DNA of 64,000 nt from Moritella yayanosii (GCF_900465055.1 NZ_LS483250.1:4216001-4280000); one strand, 5' to 3'; counted from the first letter of the stretch, positions 28,725 to 38,719 are shown. Numbers and translations: made by a program. The notes: generated from the sequence alone by a model not told the origin.

Positions 28725-29516
28725 TTGAACGTTTGGACTGTTGCTAATCAAAAAGGCGGGGTTGGAAAAACAACCACTGCAATTACTCTGGCAGGTTTAC
28801 TTTCAGAGCAAGGACAGCGCGTATTATTAATCGATACGGACCCTCACGCATCATTAACGAGTTATCTTAATTATGATTGTGATGATTTAACGGTTGGATT
28901 GTTTGATCTTTTTGTCGCGCCTATGCTTGATGCCGAATTGGTTCATAATGCGACGATTGAAACACCTTATAACGGTATTAATTTATTACCTGCGACGATG
29001 GCACTGGCGACTTTAGATAGAACACTAGGTCATCGTGATGGGATGGGACTTATTCTAAAAAATATTATCACGTTAGTGTCGGAGGATTATGACTTTGTTA
29101 TTATCGATTGTCCTCCTGTACTTGGGGTGATGATGGTGAATGCGCTGGCAAGTAGTGACCGAATTTTAGTGCCTGTGCAAACCGAGTTTTTAGCATTGAA
29201 AGGTTTAGACCGTATGGTTAAAACCTTTGAAATTATGCAACGCAGTTGTACAAATAAATTTCATTATACAGTGATCCCAACTATGTTTGACCGCCGAACT
29301 AAAGCTTCACTTGTGTCATTACAGACGTTGCAACAAAACTATAGCCAGAATATTTGGCGTGCTGTTATCCCTGTTGATACACAATTTCGAAATGCCAGTT
29401 TAAAGCATATGCCACCTTCTATGTATTCTCGTAGTAGCCGTGGTGTTGCTGCATATGGGGAATTATTACAAGACTTGTTGGCAGGCATTAAGCAGCAGGA
29501 CCGTATGTATGGATAA
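28725..29516 (+). CDS. parC: ParC-like ParA ATPase for polar chemotaxis arrays
   Basis: 263-residue ParA/Soj-type ATPase with deviant Walker A QKGGVGKTTTAITLA, A' box IDTDPHASLTSYL and Walker B FVIIDCPPVLG. TTG start with AGGGTAAAG upstream. Placed between cheB and the ParP gene exactly as in vibrios, where ParC guides chemosensory arrays to the cell pole; it is not a chromosome-partition ParA because no parB follows. The role is inferred from context and family. Confidence 0.88.
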   Translation: MNVWTVANQKGGVGKTTTAITLAGLLSEQGQRVLLIDTDPHASLTSYLNYDCDDLTVGLFDLFVAPMLDAELVHNATIETPYNGINLLPATMALATLDRTLGHRDGMGLILKNIITLVSEDYDFVIIDCPPVLGVMMVNALASSDRILVPVQTEFLALKGLDRMVKTFEIMQRSCTNKFHYTVIPTMFDRRTKASLVSLQTLQQNYSQNIWRAVIPVDTQFRNASLKHMPPSMYSRSSRGVAAYGELLQDLLAGIKQQDRMYG

Positions 29517-30459
29517 GCATAACAAACACACAGCTTTAGATGATTATTTTGCATCTATGTTATCTGTTCCAGAGGTTGAAGAAGTGAAACAGTCTGAGTT
29601 AACTATGGCGTTTACAGAGCCCGAACAGGCTGAATTAAAACCGTTATTGTCGGTTGTTTCACCTCAAGGACTGGGTGATTTTAAGATGCCTGAGCCAGAT
29701 AGCTCGGGTTCTTTAACCGAGCTTGACCTGTTATTGGACTCTGTTATTGACATTGACCTTGCAGACATGGACTTGTCTGTTTTAGATAATGCTCAGTCAG
29801 TAGACTTGCAAGTAGAACAAGTACTTGCAGAACCTGTTGTTGATACTGCGTCTGCAGCAGAGCAAGAGATACAACCCGTTGAAGCGGATGTGACAGCTGA
29901 AGAGTCTGAACGTACGGTGTCGTTAAATACAGAGCTATCGTCATCATCGATACCAGCATCAGACACAGAAACCGAATTAGAAAGCAACGTCGAAGCGGCC
30001 CCTACATGGAAAAATGTTGAATTAGAAGAACGCTTTCAAGCTTTGTTTTTTGAGGTCGCAGGTGTTATGTTTGCAGTGCCTCTGACCGAGCTTGGTGGTA
30101 TTCACCAAACTGAAGTAGTAAACAGTTTATTTGGTAAACCGGATTGGTATTTAGGTATCATGCAACACCGTGAACAAAAATTAAGTGTTGTTGATACTGC
30201 ACAATGGGTTATGCCTGAGCAGAATATGGGCGAGATAGATTATAAATATCAGATCCAACTAAGTGAGTCGAATTGGGTACTAGGCTGTGAAAGTCTGCAT
30301 GGTACTGAAACTTTAAACAGTAATGATATTAAATGGCGAAGTACACCTGGTAGTCGACCTTGGTTAGCTGGCATGGTTAAATCACGCATGTGCGTATTAT
30401 TACACGTAACCGAAATGATTAAATTGCTGGATAATGGCATCAATATTCATGGGCAATAG
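29509..30459 (+). CDS. parP: ParP-like CheW-domain protein
   Basis: 316 residues from ATG 29509, which overlaps the end of parC by eight bases and has AGGA eight bases upstream. The N-terminal ~180 residues are acidic and unstructured; a CheW-like AIF domain occupies about 185-316 (FQALFFEVAGVMFAVPLTELGGI). In Vibrio, ParP couples ParC to CheA and receptors and keeps arrays polar. Longer in-frame extension upstream lies within parC and lacks a ribosome binding site. Confidence 0.88.
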   Translation: MDKHNKHTALDDYFASMLSVPEVEEVKQSELTMAFTEPEQAELKPLLSVVSPQGLGDFKMPEPDSSGSLTELDLLLDSVIDIDLADMDLSVLDNAQSVDLQVEQVLAEPVVDTASAAEQEIQPVEADVTAEESERTVSLNTELSSSSIPASDTETELESNVEAAPTWKNVELEERFQALFFEVAGVMFAVPLTELGGIHQTEVVNSLFGKPDWYLGIMQHREQKLSVVDTAQWVMPEQNMGEIDYKYQIQLSESNWVLGCESLHGTETLNSNDIKWRSTPGSRPWLAGMVKSRMCVLLHVTEMIKLLDNGINIHGQ

Positions 30460-30475
30460 TAGAAGGAAATAAAAC

Positions 30476-30964
30476 ATGAGTCAGTCTCGAAACCTAGTAG
30501 AAAATGTAGCTGAAGATGAAGTGCTACAATGGGTTACATTCAAGTTAGAGAATGAAATCTACGGTATTAATGTAATGCAAGTACAAGAAGTATTACGTTA
30601 TACAGAAATTGCCCCAGTGCCGGGTGCACCAAACTACGTAATTGGTATTATTAACTTACGTGGTAATGTCGTGACTGTGATCGATACCCGTGTTCGTTTT
30701 GGTTTGATGCCATCAGAAGTGAGCGAAAATTCACGTATCGTTATCATCGAAGCCGACAAGCAAGTGATTGGTATTCTTGTTGATGGTGTTGCTGAAGTCG
30801 TCTACCTACGTTCTTCAGAAATCGACATGGCTCCGAGTGTCGGAACTGATGAAAGCGCTCAATTTATCCAAGGCGTATCAAACCGTGACGGCGAATTGCT
30901 TATTCTTGTTGATTTGAATAAGTTTTTAAGTGATGACGAATGGGATGAATTAAGCGGTTTATAA
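30476..30964 (+). CDS. cheW: CheW, chemotaxis coupling protein
   Basis: 162-residue CheW linking receptors to CheA. Signature segments: VTFKLENEIYGINVMQVQEVLRYTEIAPVPGAPNYVIGIINLRGNVVTVIDTR split across the SH3-like subdomains, ending in LVDLNKFLSDDEW. Last conserved chemotaxis gene before a strong terminator. Confidence 0.95.
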   Translation: MSQSRNLVENVAEDEVLQWVTFKLENEIYGINVMQVQEVLRYTEIAPVPGAPNYVIGIINLRGNVVTVIDTRVRFGLMPSEVSENSRIVIIEADKQVIGILVDGVAEVVYLRSSEIDMAPSVGTDESAQFIQGVSNRDGELLILVDLNKFLSDDEWDELSGL

Positions 30965-30986
30965 ATTTAATCTAATTTCTATCTAG

Positions 30987-31021
30987 AAAAGCACTGTAAT
31001 GATTGTTACAGTGCTTTTTTT
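30987..31021 (+). terminator. Rho-independent terminator after cheW
   Basis: AAAAGCACTGTAA (30987-30999) / TTACAGTGCTTTT (31006-31018), 13-bp perfect stem, 6-nt loop, continuing in Ts. Confidence 0.93.
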
Positions 31022-31048
31022 AATTGTTTTTTAATTGAAGGACTCAAT

Positions 31049-31462
31049 ATGCTTGCTTTGATTTTGTCTGGTGCTGCGCTGACTGTCGCTATTGCCGCGA
31101 TTATTGGTTGCGTGGTATTATTCCGTAAGTTAACTAAATTGCAGGCAACACATAGTTTACTACTTAAAGACTTATCTAAATCAAGAGAATCACTGCAAAA
31201 ACGCATCATTGAGCTAAGCACATCAAATATTAATCTTGGTGGTGCAATTCAGGGTGTAGCTTCGGAATTACAACAAACTAGGTTTCAACAAGATGAAATG
31301 AAGGAAGAGATGACCGCGCACGAGCAGCAAGATCCTGATAGCCGTTTTTATACGCGGGCTGTGAAGCTAGTTGAATTAGGCGCAAGCCTTGATGAAATCA
31401 TGCGTGAGTGCGAACTACCACGGGCAGAAGCGGAATTATTACTAAACTTCCATAAAAAATAA
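31049..31462 (+). CDS. DUF2802 family protein
   Basis: 137 residues: one N-terminal transmembrane helix (about 4-26), a charged coiled-coil region (about 35-95), and a small C-terminal helical motif FYTRAVKLVELGASLDEIMRECELPRAEAELLLNFH resembling a helix-turn-helix. Genes of this family sit right after cheW in many polar-flagellated gammaproteobacteria. A function is not known to me. It follows the cheW terminator by 28 bases, so it relies on read-through or its own promoter. Confidence 0.82.
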   Translation: MLALILSGAALTVAIAAIIGCVVLFRKLTKLQATHSLLLKDLSKSRESLQKRIIELSTSNINLGGAIQGVASELQQTRFQQDEMKEEMTAHEQQDPDSRFYTRAVKLVELGASLDEIMRECELPRAEAELLLNFHKK

Positions 31463-31565
31463 CATTTATACCCTATAATTGACCAATTATTTGATGTTGC
31501 TTAATTATGCTTAAAGCTGGAATATGTTAACATTCTGGCAGGTTGATGCTGGAAGAATACAAAAT

Positions 31566-32198
31566 ATGTTGGAAGTTGTTAAATTAAGCTGTATACGCGA
31601 AGATAGCGTGTTATTTTCTGAACTCAGTTTCACCGTATCTGCAGGTGAAATGATCCAAATTGAAGGCCCAAATGGGGTAGGGAAAACAAGCTTACTGCGT
31701 TTATTAGCCGGACTCTCATCCCCAGCCGATGGTCATATTCTTTGGCAACAAACGGATACCTTAGATGATCGTGAAAGCTATCATCAAGACCTCCTCTATC
31801 TTGGTCATTTACCGGGTGTAAAAGCAGAACTGACCGCCTTTGAAAATCTATTTTTTTACCATGCAATGCATAAAGCTGTCGCCAAAGAGAAAGTTTGGGA
31901 CGCGCTGGCACAAGTCGGCCTTGCTGGTTATGAAGATCAATTAGCTTGTCACCTTTCAGCTGGACAGCAACGTCGTATTGCTTTAGCACGGTTATGGCTG
32001 TCGGATAAAAAATTGTGGATCCTTGATGAGCCTTTTACTGCTATTGATAAAAATGGCGTGAAAGTATTAGAGCGTTTATTTTTAGCGCATGCCGATAATG
32101 GTGGTAGCGTTATTTTGACTACGCATCAAGATCTACAGTTCTCAGCAGGACGTTTACGTAAGATCACCTTAACCCGTCAACACTTAACTGAGTATTAA
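31566..32198 (+). CDS. ccmA: CcmA, heme exporter ATP-binding protein
   Basis: 210 residues from ATG 31566, chosen because GGAAGA precedes it and the length matches CcmA; a TTG/ATG start 14 codons earlier lacks family homology. ABC ATPase: Walker A GPNGVGKTSL, signature LSAGQQRRIALARLW, Walker B LWILDEPF, H-loop TTHQ. With CcmBCD it releases holo-CcmE in cytochrome c maturation system I. First gene of ccmA-I. Confidence 0.94.
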   Translation: MLEVVKLSCIREDSVLFSELSFTVSAGEMIQIEGPNGVGKTSLLRLLAGLSSPADGHILWQQTDTLDDRESYHQDLLYLGHLPGVKAELTAFENLFFYHAMHKAVAKEKVWDALAQVGLAGYEDQLACHLSAGQQRRIALARLWLSDKKLWILDEPFTAIDKNGVKVLERLFLAHADNGGSVILTTHQDLQFSAGRLRKITLTRQHLTEY

Positions 32199-32199
32199 T

Positions 32200-32868
32200 A
32201 TGTTTGCTGTTTTTATACAGGTGATAAAGCGTGAATTAATCACGGCTTTTCGTCGTAAATCAGATATTTTAAATCCACTGTGGTTTTTTATTATCGTGAT
32301 AATGCTGTTTCCATTAGGCATTGGTCCAGAGCCAAACCTATTATTGCGTATTGCGCCAGGTGTTATCTGGGTTGCCGCTTTATTATCGGCACTGTTGTCG
32401 ATGGAACGGTTATTCCGTGATGACTTTCTCGATGGGTCGTTAGAACAATTAATGTTAACAAACACACCATTAGGGGTGATTGTTACCGCTAAGGTCGTTG
32501 CGCATTGGCTGCTGACTGGTTTACCTATTTTATTTGTATCACCTTTGTTAGCGGTATTTTTATCATTAGATGCGAATACCTTCATGGCGACTTTCATTAC
32601 CCTGTTACTCGGTACGCCAGTACTGAGTTTTGTTGGTGCGATTGGTGTGGCCTTGACGGTTGGCTTACGTAAAGGTGGCGTATTACTGAGCTTGCTGATC
32701 TTACCGTTATTTATTCCAGTATTGATTTTTGCAACCAGTGCCATTGATGCGGCAAGCTTTGGCGTATCGTATGCTGGCCCTGTGGCTATTTTAGGTGCGA
32801 TGCTCGTTGCATCGGTTACTTTATCACCGTTTGCTATCGCGGCCTCATTACGGGTTAGCCTGAGTTAA
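32200..32868 (+). CDS. ccmB: CcmB, heme exporter membrane protein
   Basis: 222 residues with six predicted transmembrane helices and the family start VIKRELITAFRRKSDILNPLWFF. Membrane partner of CcmA. One base after the ccmA stop. Confidence 0.94.
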   Translation: MFAVFIQVIKRELITAFRRKSDILNPLWFFIIVIMLFPLGIGPEPNLLLRIAPGVIWVAALLSALLSMERLFRDDFLDGSLEQLMLTNTPLGVIVTAKVVAHWLLTGLPILFVSPLLAVFLSLDANTFMATFITLLLGTPVLSFVGAIGVALTVGLRKGGVLLSLLILPLFIPVLIFATSAIDAASFGVSYAGPVAILGAMLVASVTLSPFAIAASLRVSLS

Positions 32869-32953
32869 ATCGTTAGTTAAAGATAAGTAAAGTTAGTTTC
32901 AATCATTGTTAAGGTTCATATAATTGAGCCGTTATTTATGTAGAGAGTTTAAT

Positions 32954-33694
32954 ATGTGGAAATGGCTCCATCCGTATGCAAAACCAGAAAAAAGTTATCA
33001 CTTAGCCGGTAAAATGCTGCCTTGGTTTGCACTATTTAGTGCGGTTTCATTGAGCATCGGCATGATTTGGGGTTTTGCATTTGCGCCCGCTGATTATCAA
33101 CAAGGTGATAGTTTCCGTATTATTTATCTGCATGTACCTGCTGCCTCCTTGTCTATGGGCGCTTATTTTAGCATGGCTATGGCTGCGTTTATTGGTCTGG
33201 TATGGCAATTGAAAATGGCAGATATGGCTGTTGCTGCGATTGCGCCAATTGGTGCTGTCTTTACCGCAATCGCGTTGTTCACCGGTGCTGTATGGGGTAA
33301 ACCTATGTGGGGTGCTTGGTGGGTATGGGATGCGCGTTTAACATCTGAACTTATTCTATTATTTTTATATCTTGGCGTTATTGCCATTTATGGTGCGTTT
33401 AGCGATAAGCTGTTAGCGGGACGTGCTGCTGGTATTCTTGCCTTAGTCGGCGTTATTAATCTACCAATTATTCATTACTCAGTTGAATGGTGGAATACGC
33501 TACATCAAAAAGCCACTATTAGTAAATTCGATAAACCGTCAATGGATACCGATATGTTATGGCCTTTATTGATTAACTTATTAGGCTTTGGGTTACTGTT
33601 TGGTACCTTGACCTTGATGCGTTTTAGAAATGAATTAATTACCCGTGAGTCGCACAGACCTTGGGTGAAAAAATTATTTATCGAGGACAAGTAA
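32954..33694 (+). CDS. ccmC: CcmC, heme delivery protein
   Basis: 246 residues from ATG 32954 (MWKWLHPYAKPE), the family N-terminus; an upstream TTG at 32924 would add ten residues. Six transmembrane helices and the WWD motif WGAWWVWDARLTSEL, flanked by conserved heme-ligand His residues (LHVP; IHYSVEWWNTLHQ). Loads heme onto CcmE. Confidence 0.94.
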   Translation: MWKWLHPYAKPEKSYHLAGKMLPWFALFSAVSLSIGMIWGFAFAPADYQQGDSFRIIYLHVPAASLSMGAYFSMAMAAFIGLVWQLKMADMAVAAIAPIGAVFTAIALFTGAVWGKPMWGAWWVWDARLTSELILLFLYLGVIAIYGAFSDKLLAGRAAGILALVGVINLPIIHYSVEWWNTLHQKATISKFDKPSMDTDMLWPLLINLLGFGLLFGTLTLMRFRNELITRESHRPWVKKLFIEDK

Positions 33695-33695
33695 C

Positions 33696-33902
33696 ATGCA
33701 ATTTGATAGTTTTTCAGCTTTTATAGCGATGGGTGGCTACGGTTTTTATGTCTGGCTCGCGGTGGCTTTTAGCATGCTGGCATTAGGCTCATTAACCGTT
33801 GCTACGATTGTCAAACGTAGCCAAATTATTCAAGAAATTAAAAATAAGCATCAGCGTATCGAGCGTATGCGTGCTGCTGAAAAAATGGAGAATACGCTAT
33901 GA
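33696..33902 (+). CDS. ccmD: CcmD, heme exporter small subunit
   Basis: 68 residues, single transmembrane helix (about 12-34, [20 protein letters not shown]), followed by a charged tail. Needed for release of holo-CcmE. One base after ccmC, and overlapping ccmE by four bases. Confidence 0.92.
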   Translation: MQFDSFSAFIAMGGYGFYVWLAVAFSMLALGSLTVATIVKRSQIIQEIKNKHQRIERMRAAEKMENTL

Positions 33903-34378
33903 ACCCAAGACGTAAAAAACGCTTATCTATAGCTCTGGTGATTATTATTGGTTTAGGTAGTGTTACTGGCCTTGTTCTTTACGCGTTAAAGCAGAACATT
34001 GATTTATTCTATACCCCGACACAGCTAATTGAAGGTTTAGGTGAAGATAAAATCAAACCTGTAATTGGTCAGCGTTTACGTATTGGTGGCTTAGTGATGC
34101 CGGGTACCGTCAAACGTAATCTGGAAGATCTTAAAGTTCGCTTTGTACTCAGTGATGATGGCGGTGGTCTGGTAACACTGGAATATGAAGGTATTTTACC
34201 GGATTTATTCCGTGAGGGGCAGGGTATTGTTGCTCAAGGTGTATTGAAATCAGCAAACGTTATCACGGCGACTGAAGTACTCGCTAAACATGACGAAGAA
34301 TATATGCCATCTGAAGTTGCAGAAGCAATCAAAGGTATTAAGCATATGAAACCAGAATACGGTAACGAAACTAAATAA
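33899..34378 (+). CDS. ccmE: CcmE, periplasmic heme chaperone
   Basis: 159 residues. N-terminal membrane anchor (about 9-28) and OB-fold domain. Heme-binding His131 lies in AKHDEEYMP, the CcmE signature with downstream Tyr. Carries heme covalently from CcmC to CcmFH. Confidence 0.95.
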   Translation: MNPRRKKRLSIALVIIIGLGSVTGLVLYALKQNIDLFYTPTQLIEGLGEDKIKPVIGQRLRIGGLVMPGTVKRNLEDLKVRFVLSDDGGGLVTLEYEGILPDLFREGQGIVAQGVLKSANVITATEVLAKHDEEYMPSEVAEAIKGIKHMKPEYGNETK

Positions 34379-34389
34379 GGTAGTTTGTA

Positions 34390-36351
34390 ATGATCCCTGA
34401 GATTGGACATTTTAGTTTAATTGTCGCAACGGCGTTGTCGTTCTTGCTGGCAATTTATCCACTTATAGGCGCAAAGATTAATCATCCTGGGATGATTAAT
34501 AGTGCTAAACCATTAGCCATTATGCAATTATTGCTAATGAGTCTTTCATTTGTAATTTTAGCTTACGCATTTGCGACTGATGATTTTTCAGTTGGTTATG
34601 TAGCAACTAACTCAAATTCATTATTACCGATACAGTATAAAATCTCTGCGGTATGGGGTGGTCATGAAGGCTCATTATTACTGTGGTCTTTAACCTTAGC
34701 TATTTGGACTGCCGCTGTTGCAATATTTAGCCGTGGTATTCCTAAGATTGCACTGGCTCGCGTACTTGCTGTGATGGGTATGATTGCGATTGGTTTTAAC
34801 TTGTTTATCTTGTTAACGTCAAATCCATTTGATCGTACTTTGCCTTACTTACCGCTTGACGGTAACGACTTAAATCCATTGCTACAAGATGTTGGCTTGA
34901 TTTTCCATCCGCCGATGTTATACATGGGTTATGTTGGTTTCTCTGTTGCTTTCTCTTTTGCTATTGCGGCATTAATGGCTGGTCGCCTTGATTCTGCATG
35001 GGCGCGTTGGTCACGTCCTTGGACATTAATTGCTTGGGTATTCTTAACGTCAGGTATCGCTCTGGGTAGTTGGTGGGCTTATTATGAACTCGGCTGGGGC
35101 GGTTGGTGGTTCTGGGATCCAGTAGAAAATTCATCATTTATGCCTTGGCTTGCTGGTACCGCATTGATTCATTCGCTGGCAGTAAGTGAAAAACGTGGTG
35201 TATTTAAATCATGGACCGTTCTATTGTCGATTTCGGCATTTAGTTTAAGTCTATTGGGTACTTTCTTAGTACGTTCGGGTGTACTGGTGTCTGTGCATGC
35301 GTTCGCCTCTGATCCTGCACGTGGTTTGTTTATTTTAGCCTTCTTAATTGCGGTTGTTGGTGGTTCATTACTGCTTTATGCAGTGAAAGGTTCAGAAATT
35401 AAGAGCCGTGGTAAATACAGCTTATTCTCTCGAGAAACCTTCTTGTTAATGAACAACGTATTATTAATTGCAGCGTTATTAGTTGTGCTGATCGGTACCT
35501 TGTTACCGCTGGTACATAAAGAACTGGGTATGGGCTCGATTTCAATCGGTGTACCATTTTTTAATAATATTTTCTTCTATATCATGATCCCGTTTGCAAT
35601 CGCACTGGGTATCGCACCGTTATTACGCTGGAAGAAACAAGAGGCTGACTTACGCCCATTGTTTATCCAGTTAGCGGTAAGTGCTGTAGCAAGTATTGTG
35701 TTAGCGGTTGCATTACCGGCAATCTTTGCTGATAAGATAAAAATTGTTGCCGTTGTTGGTTTTGCACTCGCATTCTGGGTGATTATCACTAGTTCGATCG
35801 AAGTCTATATACGTGCGACTCATCGTCATAGCTTTGCTTCAGGTGTAACGAAACTTGGACGTAGTCATTGGGCTATGGTACTGGGTCACGTTGGTCTCGC
35901 GATGATGTTGATTGGTATTTCTGCAACACAGAATTACAAAATCGAAAAAGACATACGTATGGTACCAGGAGATGAAGTCATTTTTGCTGATTACTTATTC
36001 AAATTCGAACGTATTGGTGAAGCCAATGGCTCGAACTACGAAGGTTATGAAGCGGTATTTAATATCAGTAAAAACGGTAAGTTTGAAACTACCATGCACG
36101 CAGAAAAACGTAGCTATTTCGCACAGCGCAGTATGCCAATGACTGAAGCCGCGATCGATTGGGGCGTAACACGTGACCTTTACATCGCACTTGGTGAGCA
36201 GTTAGAAGATGACTCATGGGCAATTCGTATTTATTACGAACCATTTATTCGTTTCATCTGGTGGGGCGCTTTGGTTATGTCTATCGGTGGTTTGTTAGCT
36301 GTATCTGATCGTCGTTATCGTTTTGTGAACAAACGTGTAGCGAAAGCATAA
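34390..36351 (+). CDS. ccmF: CcmF, cytochrome c heme lyase subunit
   Basis: 653-residue polytopic protein with the WWD domain WGGWWFWDPVENSSFMPW and conserved AVWGGHEGSLLLW near residue 90. With CcmH/CcmI it attaches heme to apocytochrome CXXCH motifs in the periplasm. Normal length; GG-rich ribosome binding site 11 bases after ccmE. Confidence 0.95.
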   Translation: MIPEIGHFSLIVATALSFLLAIYPLIGAKINHPGMINSAKPLAIMQLLLMSLSFVILAYAFATDDFSVGYVATNSNSLLPIQYKISAVWGGHEGSLLLWSLTLAIWTAAVAIFSRGIPKIALARVLAVMGMIAIGFNLFILLTSNPFDRTLPYLPLDGNDLNPLLQDVGLIFHPPMLYMGYVGFSVAFSFAIAALMAGRLDSAWARWSRPWTLIAWVFLTSGIALGSWWAYYELGWGGWWFWDPVENSSFMPWLAGTALIHSLAVSEKRGVFKSWTVLLSISAFSLSLLGTFLVRSGVLVSVHAFASDPARGLFILAFLIAVVGGSLLLYAVKGSEIKSRGKYSLFSRETFLLMNNVLLIAALLVVLIGTLLPLVHKELGMGSISIGVPFFNNIFFYIMIPFAIALGIAPLLRWKKQEADLRPLFIQLAVSAVASIVLAVALPAIFADKIKIVAVVGFALAFWVIITSSIEVYIRATHRHSFASGVTKLGRSHWAMVLGHVGLAMMLIGISATQNYKIEKDIRMVPGDEVIFADYLFKFERIGEANGSNYEGYEAVFNISKNGKFETTMHAEKRSYFAQRSMPMTEAAIDWGVTRDLYIALGEQLEDDSWAIRIYYEPFIRFIWWGALVMSIGGLLAVSDRRYRFVNKRVAKA

Positions 36352-36368
36352 TAATTAGGACCAGAATA

Positions 36369-36917
36369 ATGACTAATGATGTGAAAAAAACGAAACAGTT
36401 AATGACACGACTCATACCCTTGATCATATTTTTGTGTGTGTCTATTTTCCTTTACATTGGCTTATTTCGTGACGCTACCGTTTTAGAGTCGACCTTCATT
36501 GGTCGACCTGTTCCTGAGTTTACATTAAACGATTTAGTTGAACCTGAGCTACAGCACGATAAAAGTGTATTGTCAGGCAAACCTATGCTGTTAAATGTAT
36601 GGGCAACGTGGTGTCCAACTTGTTACGCCGAGCATAAGTACTTAAATGAACTTGCTGAAGACGGTGTTTACATTGTCGGTATGAATTACAAAGACGATCG
36701 CAAAAAAGCGTTAAGATGGTTAGCAGAGCTAGATAACCCATACAAGATCAGTCTTTTTGATCCTGATGGCATGTTAGGGCTTGATCTGGGTGTCTACGGC
36801 GCGCCTGAAACTTTTTTTATCGACAGTAAAGGCATTATTCAATTCAAGCACGTAGGTGATATCAATCCACGTAATTGGAATGGTGAGCTGAAAGCTGTTT
36901 ATGAGCAGTTGAAATAA
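36369..36917 (+). CDS. dsbE: CcmG/DsbE, thiol:disulfide oxidoreductase
   Basis: 182 residues. N-terminal membrane anchor (about 14-31) and a thioredoxin fold with active site WCPTC in NVWATWCPTCYAEH. Keeps apocytochrome or CcmH cysteines reduced. The usual ccmG position between ccmF and ccmH. Confidence 0.94.
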   Translation: MTNDVKKTKQLMTRLIPLIIFLCVSIFLYIGLFRDATVLESTFIGRPVPEFTLNDLVEPELQHDKSVLSGKPMLLNVWATWCPTCYAEHKYLNELAEDGVYIVGMNYKDDRKKALRWLAELDNPYKISLFDPDGMLGLDLGVYGAPETFFIDSKGIIQFKHVGDINPRNWNGELKAVYEQLK

Positions 36918-36926
36918 GGATTTAAG

Positions 36927-37385
36927 ATGAAAAAATTATTCGTATTAATGACTTTAATGCTCAGTTTCAGTGCTGCTGCGGTCATTGATGTCTATGACTT
37001 TGAGACTGAAGAACAAGAAGTCTTGTTTAGAACCTTAACGGCAGAATTACGCTGCCCTAAATGTCAAAACAATAACCTTGCTGATTCCAATGCCTCGATT
37101 GCCAAAGATATGCGTCAAAAAACCTATAATATGGTGATCGAAGGTCAGAATGAAGATCAGATTGTTACTTACTGGATTGATCGATTTGGCAACTTTGTTT
37201 TATACAAACCGCCTGTAACCTTAGGCACTGCTATTTTATGGGTTGGTCCTGGTTTATTTGTATTATTTGGTGGTCTGATTATTGTTCGCAACAGTCGTCG
37301 TAAAGTCAGTGTTGAAAACGATGATGAGTTAACGGGTGCGGAGAAAGACCGTTTGGCCAAAATTTTAAAGGATAGCGAGAAATAG
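36927..37385 (+). CDS. ccmH: CcmH, cytochrome c maturation thiol protein
   Basis: 152 residues. Signal peptide (1-18, ending SAAA), the LRCPKCQNNNLADSNA active-site motif, and a C-terminal membrane helix (about 97-117). Short CcmH form; the TPR part is the separate ccmI gene. Confidence 0.94.
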   Translation: MKKLFVLMTLMLSFSAAAVIDVYDFETEEQEVLFRTLTAELRCPKCQNNNLADSNASIAKDMRQKTYNMVIEGQNEDQIVTYWIDRFGNFVLYKPPVTLGTAILWVGPGLFVLFGGLIIVRNSRRKVSVENDDELTGAEKDRLAKILKDSEK

Positions 37386-37386
37386 C

Positions 37387-38670
37387 ATGTTGTTATTTTG
37401 GATAGTAAGTATTGTATTGGTGATCGTTGCTGCGCTGGCATTTGTTATCCCTGTTACCGGTGAGAACAAGTTAACAGGCGCGACACGAGACCAACTAAAC
37501 AAAGACCTGTATAAAAGTCGTATTAGGGAATTGGTTGACGATGAAGATCAGGGGTTGTTAGACAAAAGCGAAGAGTTTATTGATGAAATGCAACGTGGTC
37601 TATTGGATGACGTTGTTGATGAGAAAGTAGTAAAAGTAAGTACCGCTGACTCACCATTTATCTGGCTTGCTGGTGTTATATTCTTAGTGGTCTTCTCGGT
37701 GTCTGTGTATATGACATTAGGCGCACGTGAAAAGGTAGCGAACTGGGAAGACGTATATTCACGTTTACCTGAGCTAACCGACCGAGTGATGAATGAAGGT
37801 GATAAAGTCACAGATCAAGAGATCAAAGACTTTAAACTGGCATTGAGTACCAAGATGAGGGAAGAACCGGATAATGAATTTGGTTGGTTATTGCTGGGGC
37901 GCTTAAACGTTGCATTAGGTGATCCTAACGCCGCATTCATTGCCATGGACCGTGCTTACAAACTAGCCCCGCTGAACACATCAATCGTGACCGGTTATGC
38001 ACAAGCATTAATGCTCAGTGATGATCCTGAACAGAATAATTTAGCCCGTAAAATATTGATGGAGCTTAAACAAGAGAAACCTAACGATATCGAAGTATTA
38101 TCGACGTCTGCGTTCATGGCGTTAGAAAATCAAGATTACCTTGGTGCAATCGAGCAATGGCAACGTATGTTACCGTTACTTGCTGGTCAGCCAGATCGTA
38201 TCCAAATGATCCAAGGTAGTATTAAATATGCCAGAAAACAGATTGAAGCGAAAGGTGGGTCTGCACCTGTAGCTGCGGGTTCTACAACTGCTCCTGCTAC
38301 TGCAACCACGGGTCCTGCGGTAACTGCCAACGCAGCGCCTGCGGGTAATGAGCAAGTAACGATCACTATTACTGCTGACCAAGTGCAGCTTAAAGGTTAC
38401 TTGTATGTTTACGTGCAAGCGGCTGTGGGATCTAAAGCACCACTGGCGGTTAAACGTATCACGGACCCAACATTTCCATTAACTATCTCATTATCAGATA
38501 GCGATGCTATGATGGCACAAATGAAAATGTCACAATTTCCATCGATTAAAGTGAGCGCTAAGCTTTCTCAAGATGAGAATGTGATGACGAAAGATGATGA
38601 CATCAATTCTAATACTGTGACGGTCAATGAAGGCGACCCACGTTCAGTGACGCTTAATTTTAGTCGTTAA
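37387..38670 (+). CDS. ccmI: CcmI, apocytochrome c chaperone with TPR domain
   Basis: 427 residues with two N-terminal transmembrane helices (about 2-20 and 94-112), a cytoplasmic loop between them, a periplasmic TPR region (about 150-275), an Ala/Thr/Pro-rich linker (about 292-320) and a C-terminal beta domain. Presents apocytochrome c to CcmFH. One base after ccmH; terminator follows. Confidence 0.92.
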   Translation: MLLFWIVSIVLVIVAALAFVIPVTGENKLTGATRDQLNKDLYKSRIRELVDDEDQGLLDKSEEFIDEMQRGLLDDVVDEKVVKVSTADSPFIWLAGVIFLVVFSVSVYMTLGAREKVANWEDVYSRLPELTDRVMNEGDKVTDQEIKDFKLALSTKMREEPDNEFGWLLLGRLNVALGDPNAAFIAMDRAYKLAPLNTSIVTGYAQALMLSDDPEQNNLARKILMELKQEKPNDIEVLSTSAFMALENQDYLGAIEQWQRMLPLLAGQPDRIQMIQGSIKYARKQIEAKGGSAPVAAGSTTAPATATTGPAVTANAAPAGNEQVTITITADQVQLKGYLYVYVQAAVGSKAPLAVKRITDPTFPLTISLSDSDAMMAQMKMSQFPSIKVSAKLSQDENVMTKDDDINSNTVTVNEGDPRSVTLNFSR

Positions 38671-38719
38671 TTTAATTAACGTGTTAGCTATGTTGTAACA
38701 CGATGGTAGCGCTTGTAAT

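Noticed and set aside
29440-30459. Longer parP frame starting at 29440
   Set aside because: The extra 23 codons lie inside parC in another frame; the ATG at 29509 has a good ribosome binding site and typical coupling.
32184-32744. 186-codon minus-strand ORF opposite ccmB
   Set aside because: Antisense shadow of a hydrophobic gene, Asn/Ser/Lys-rich with no family resemblance.
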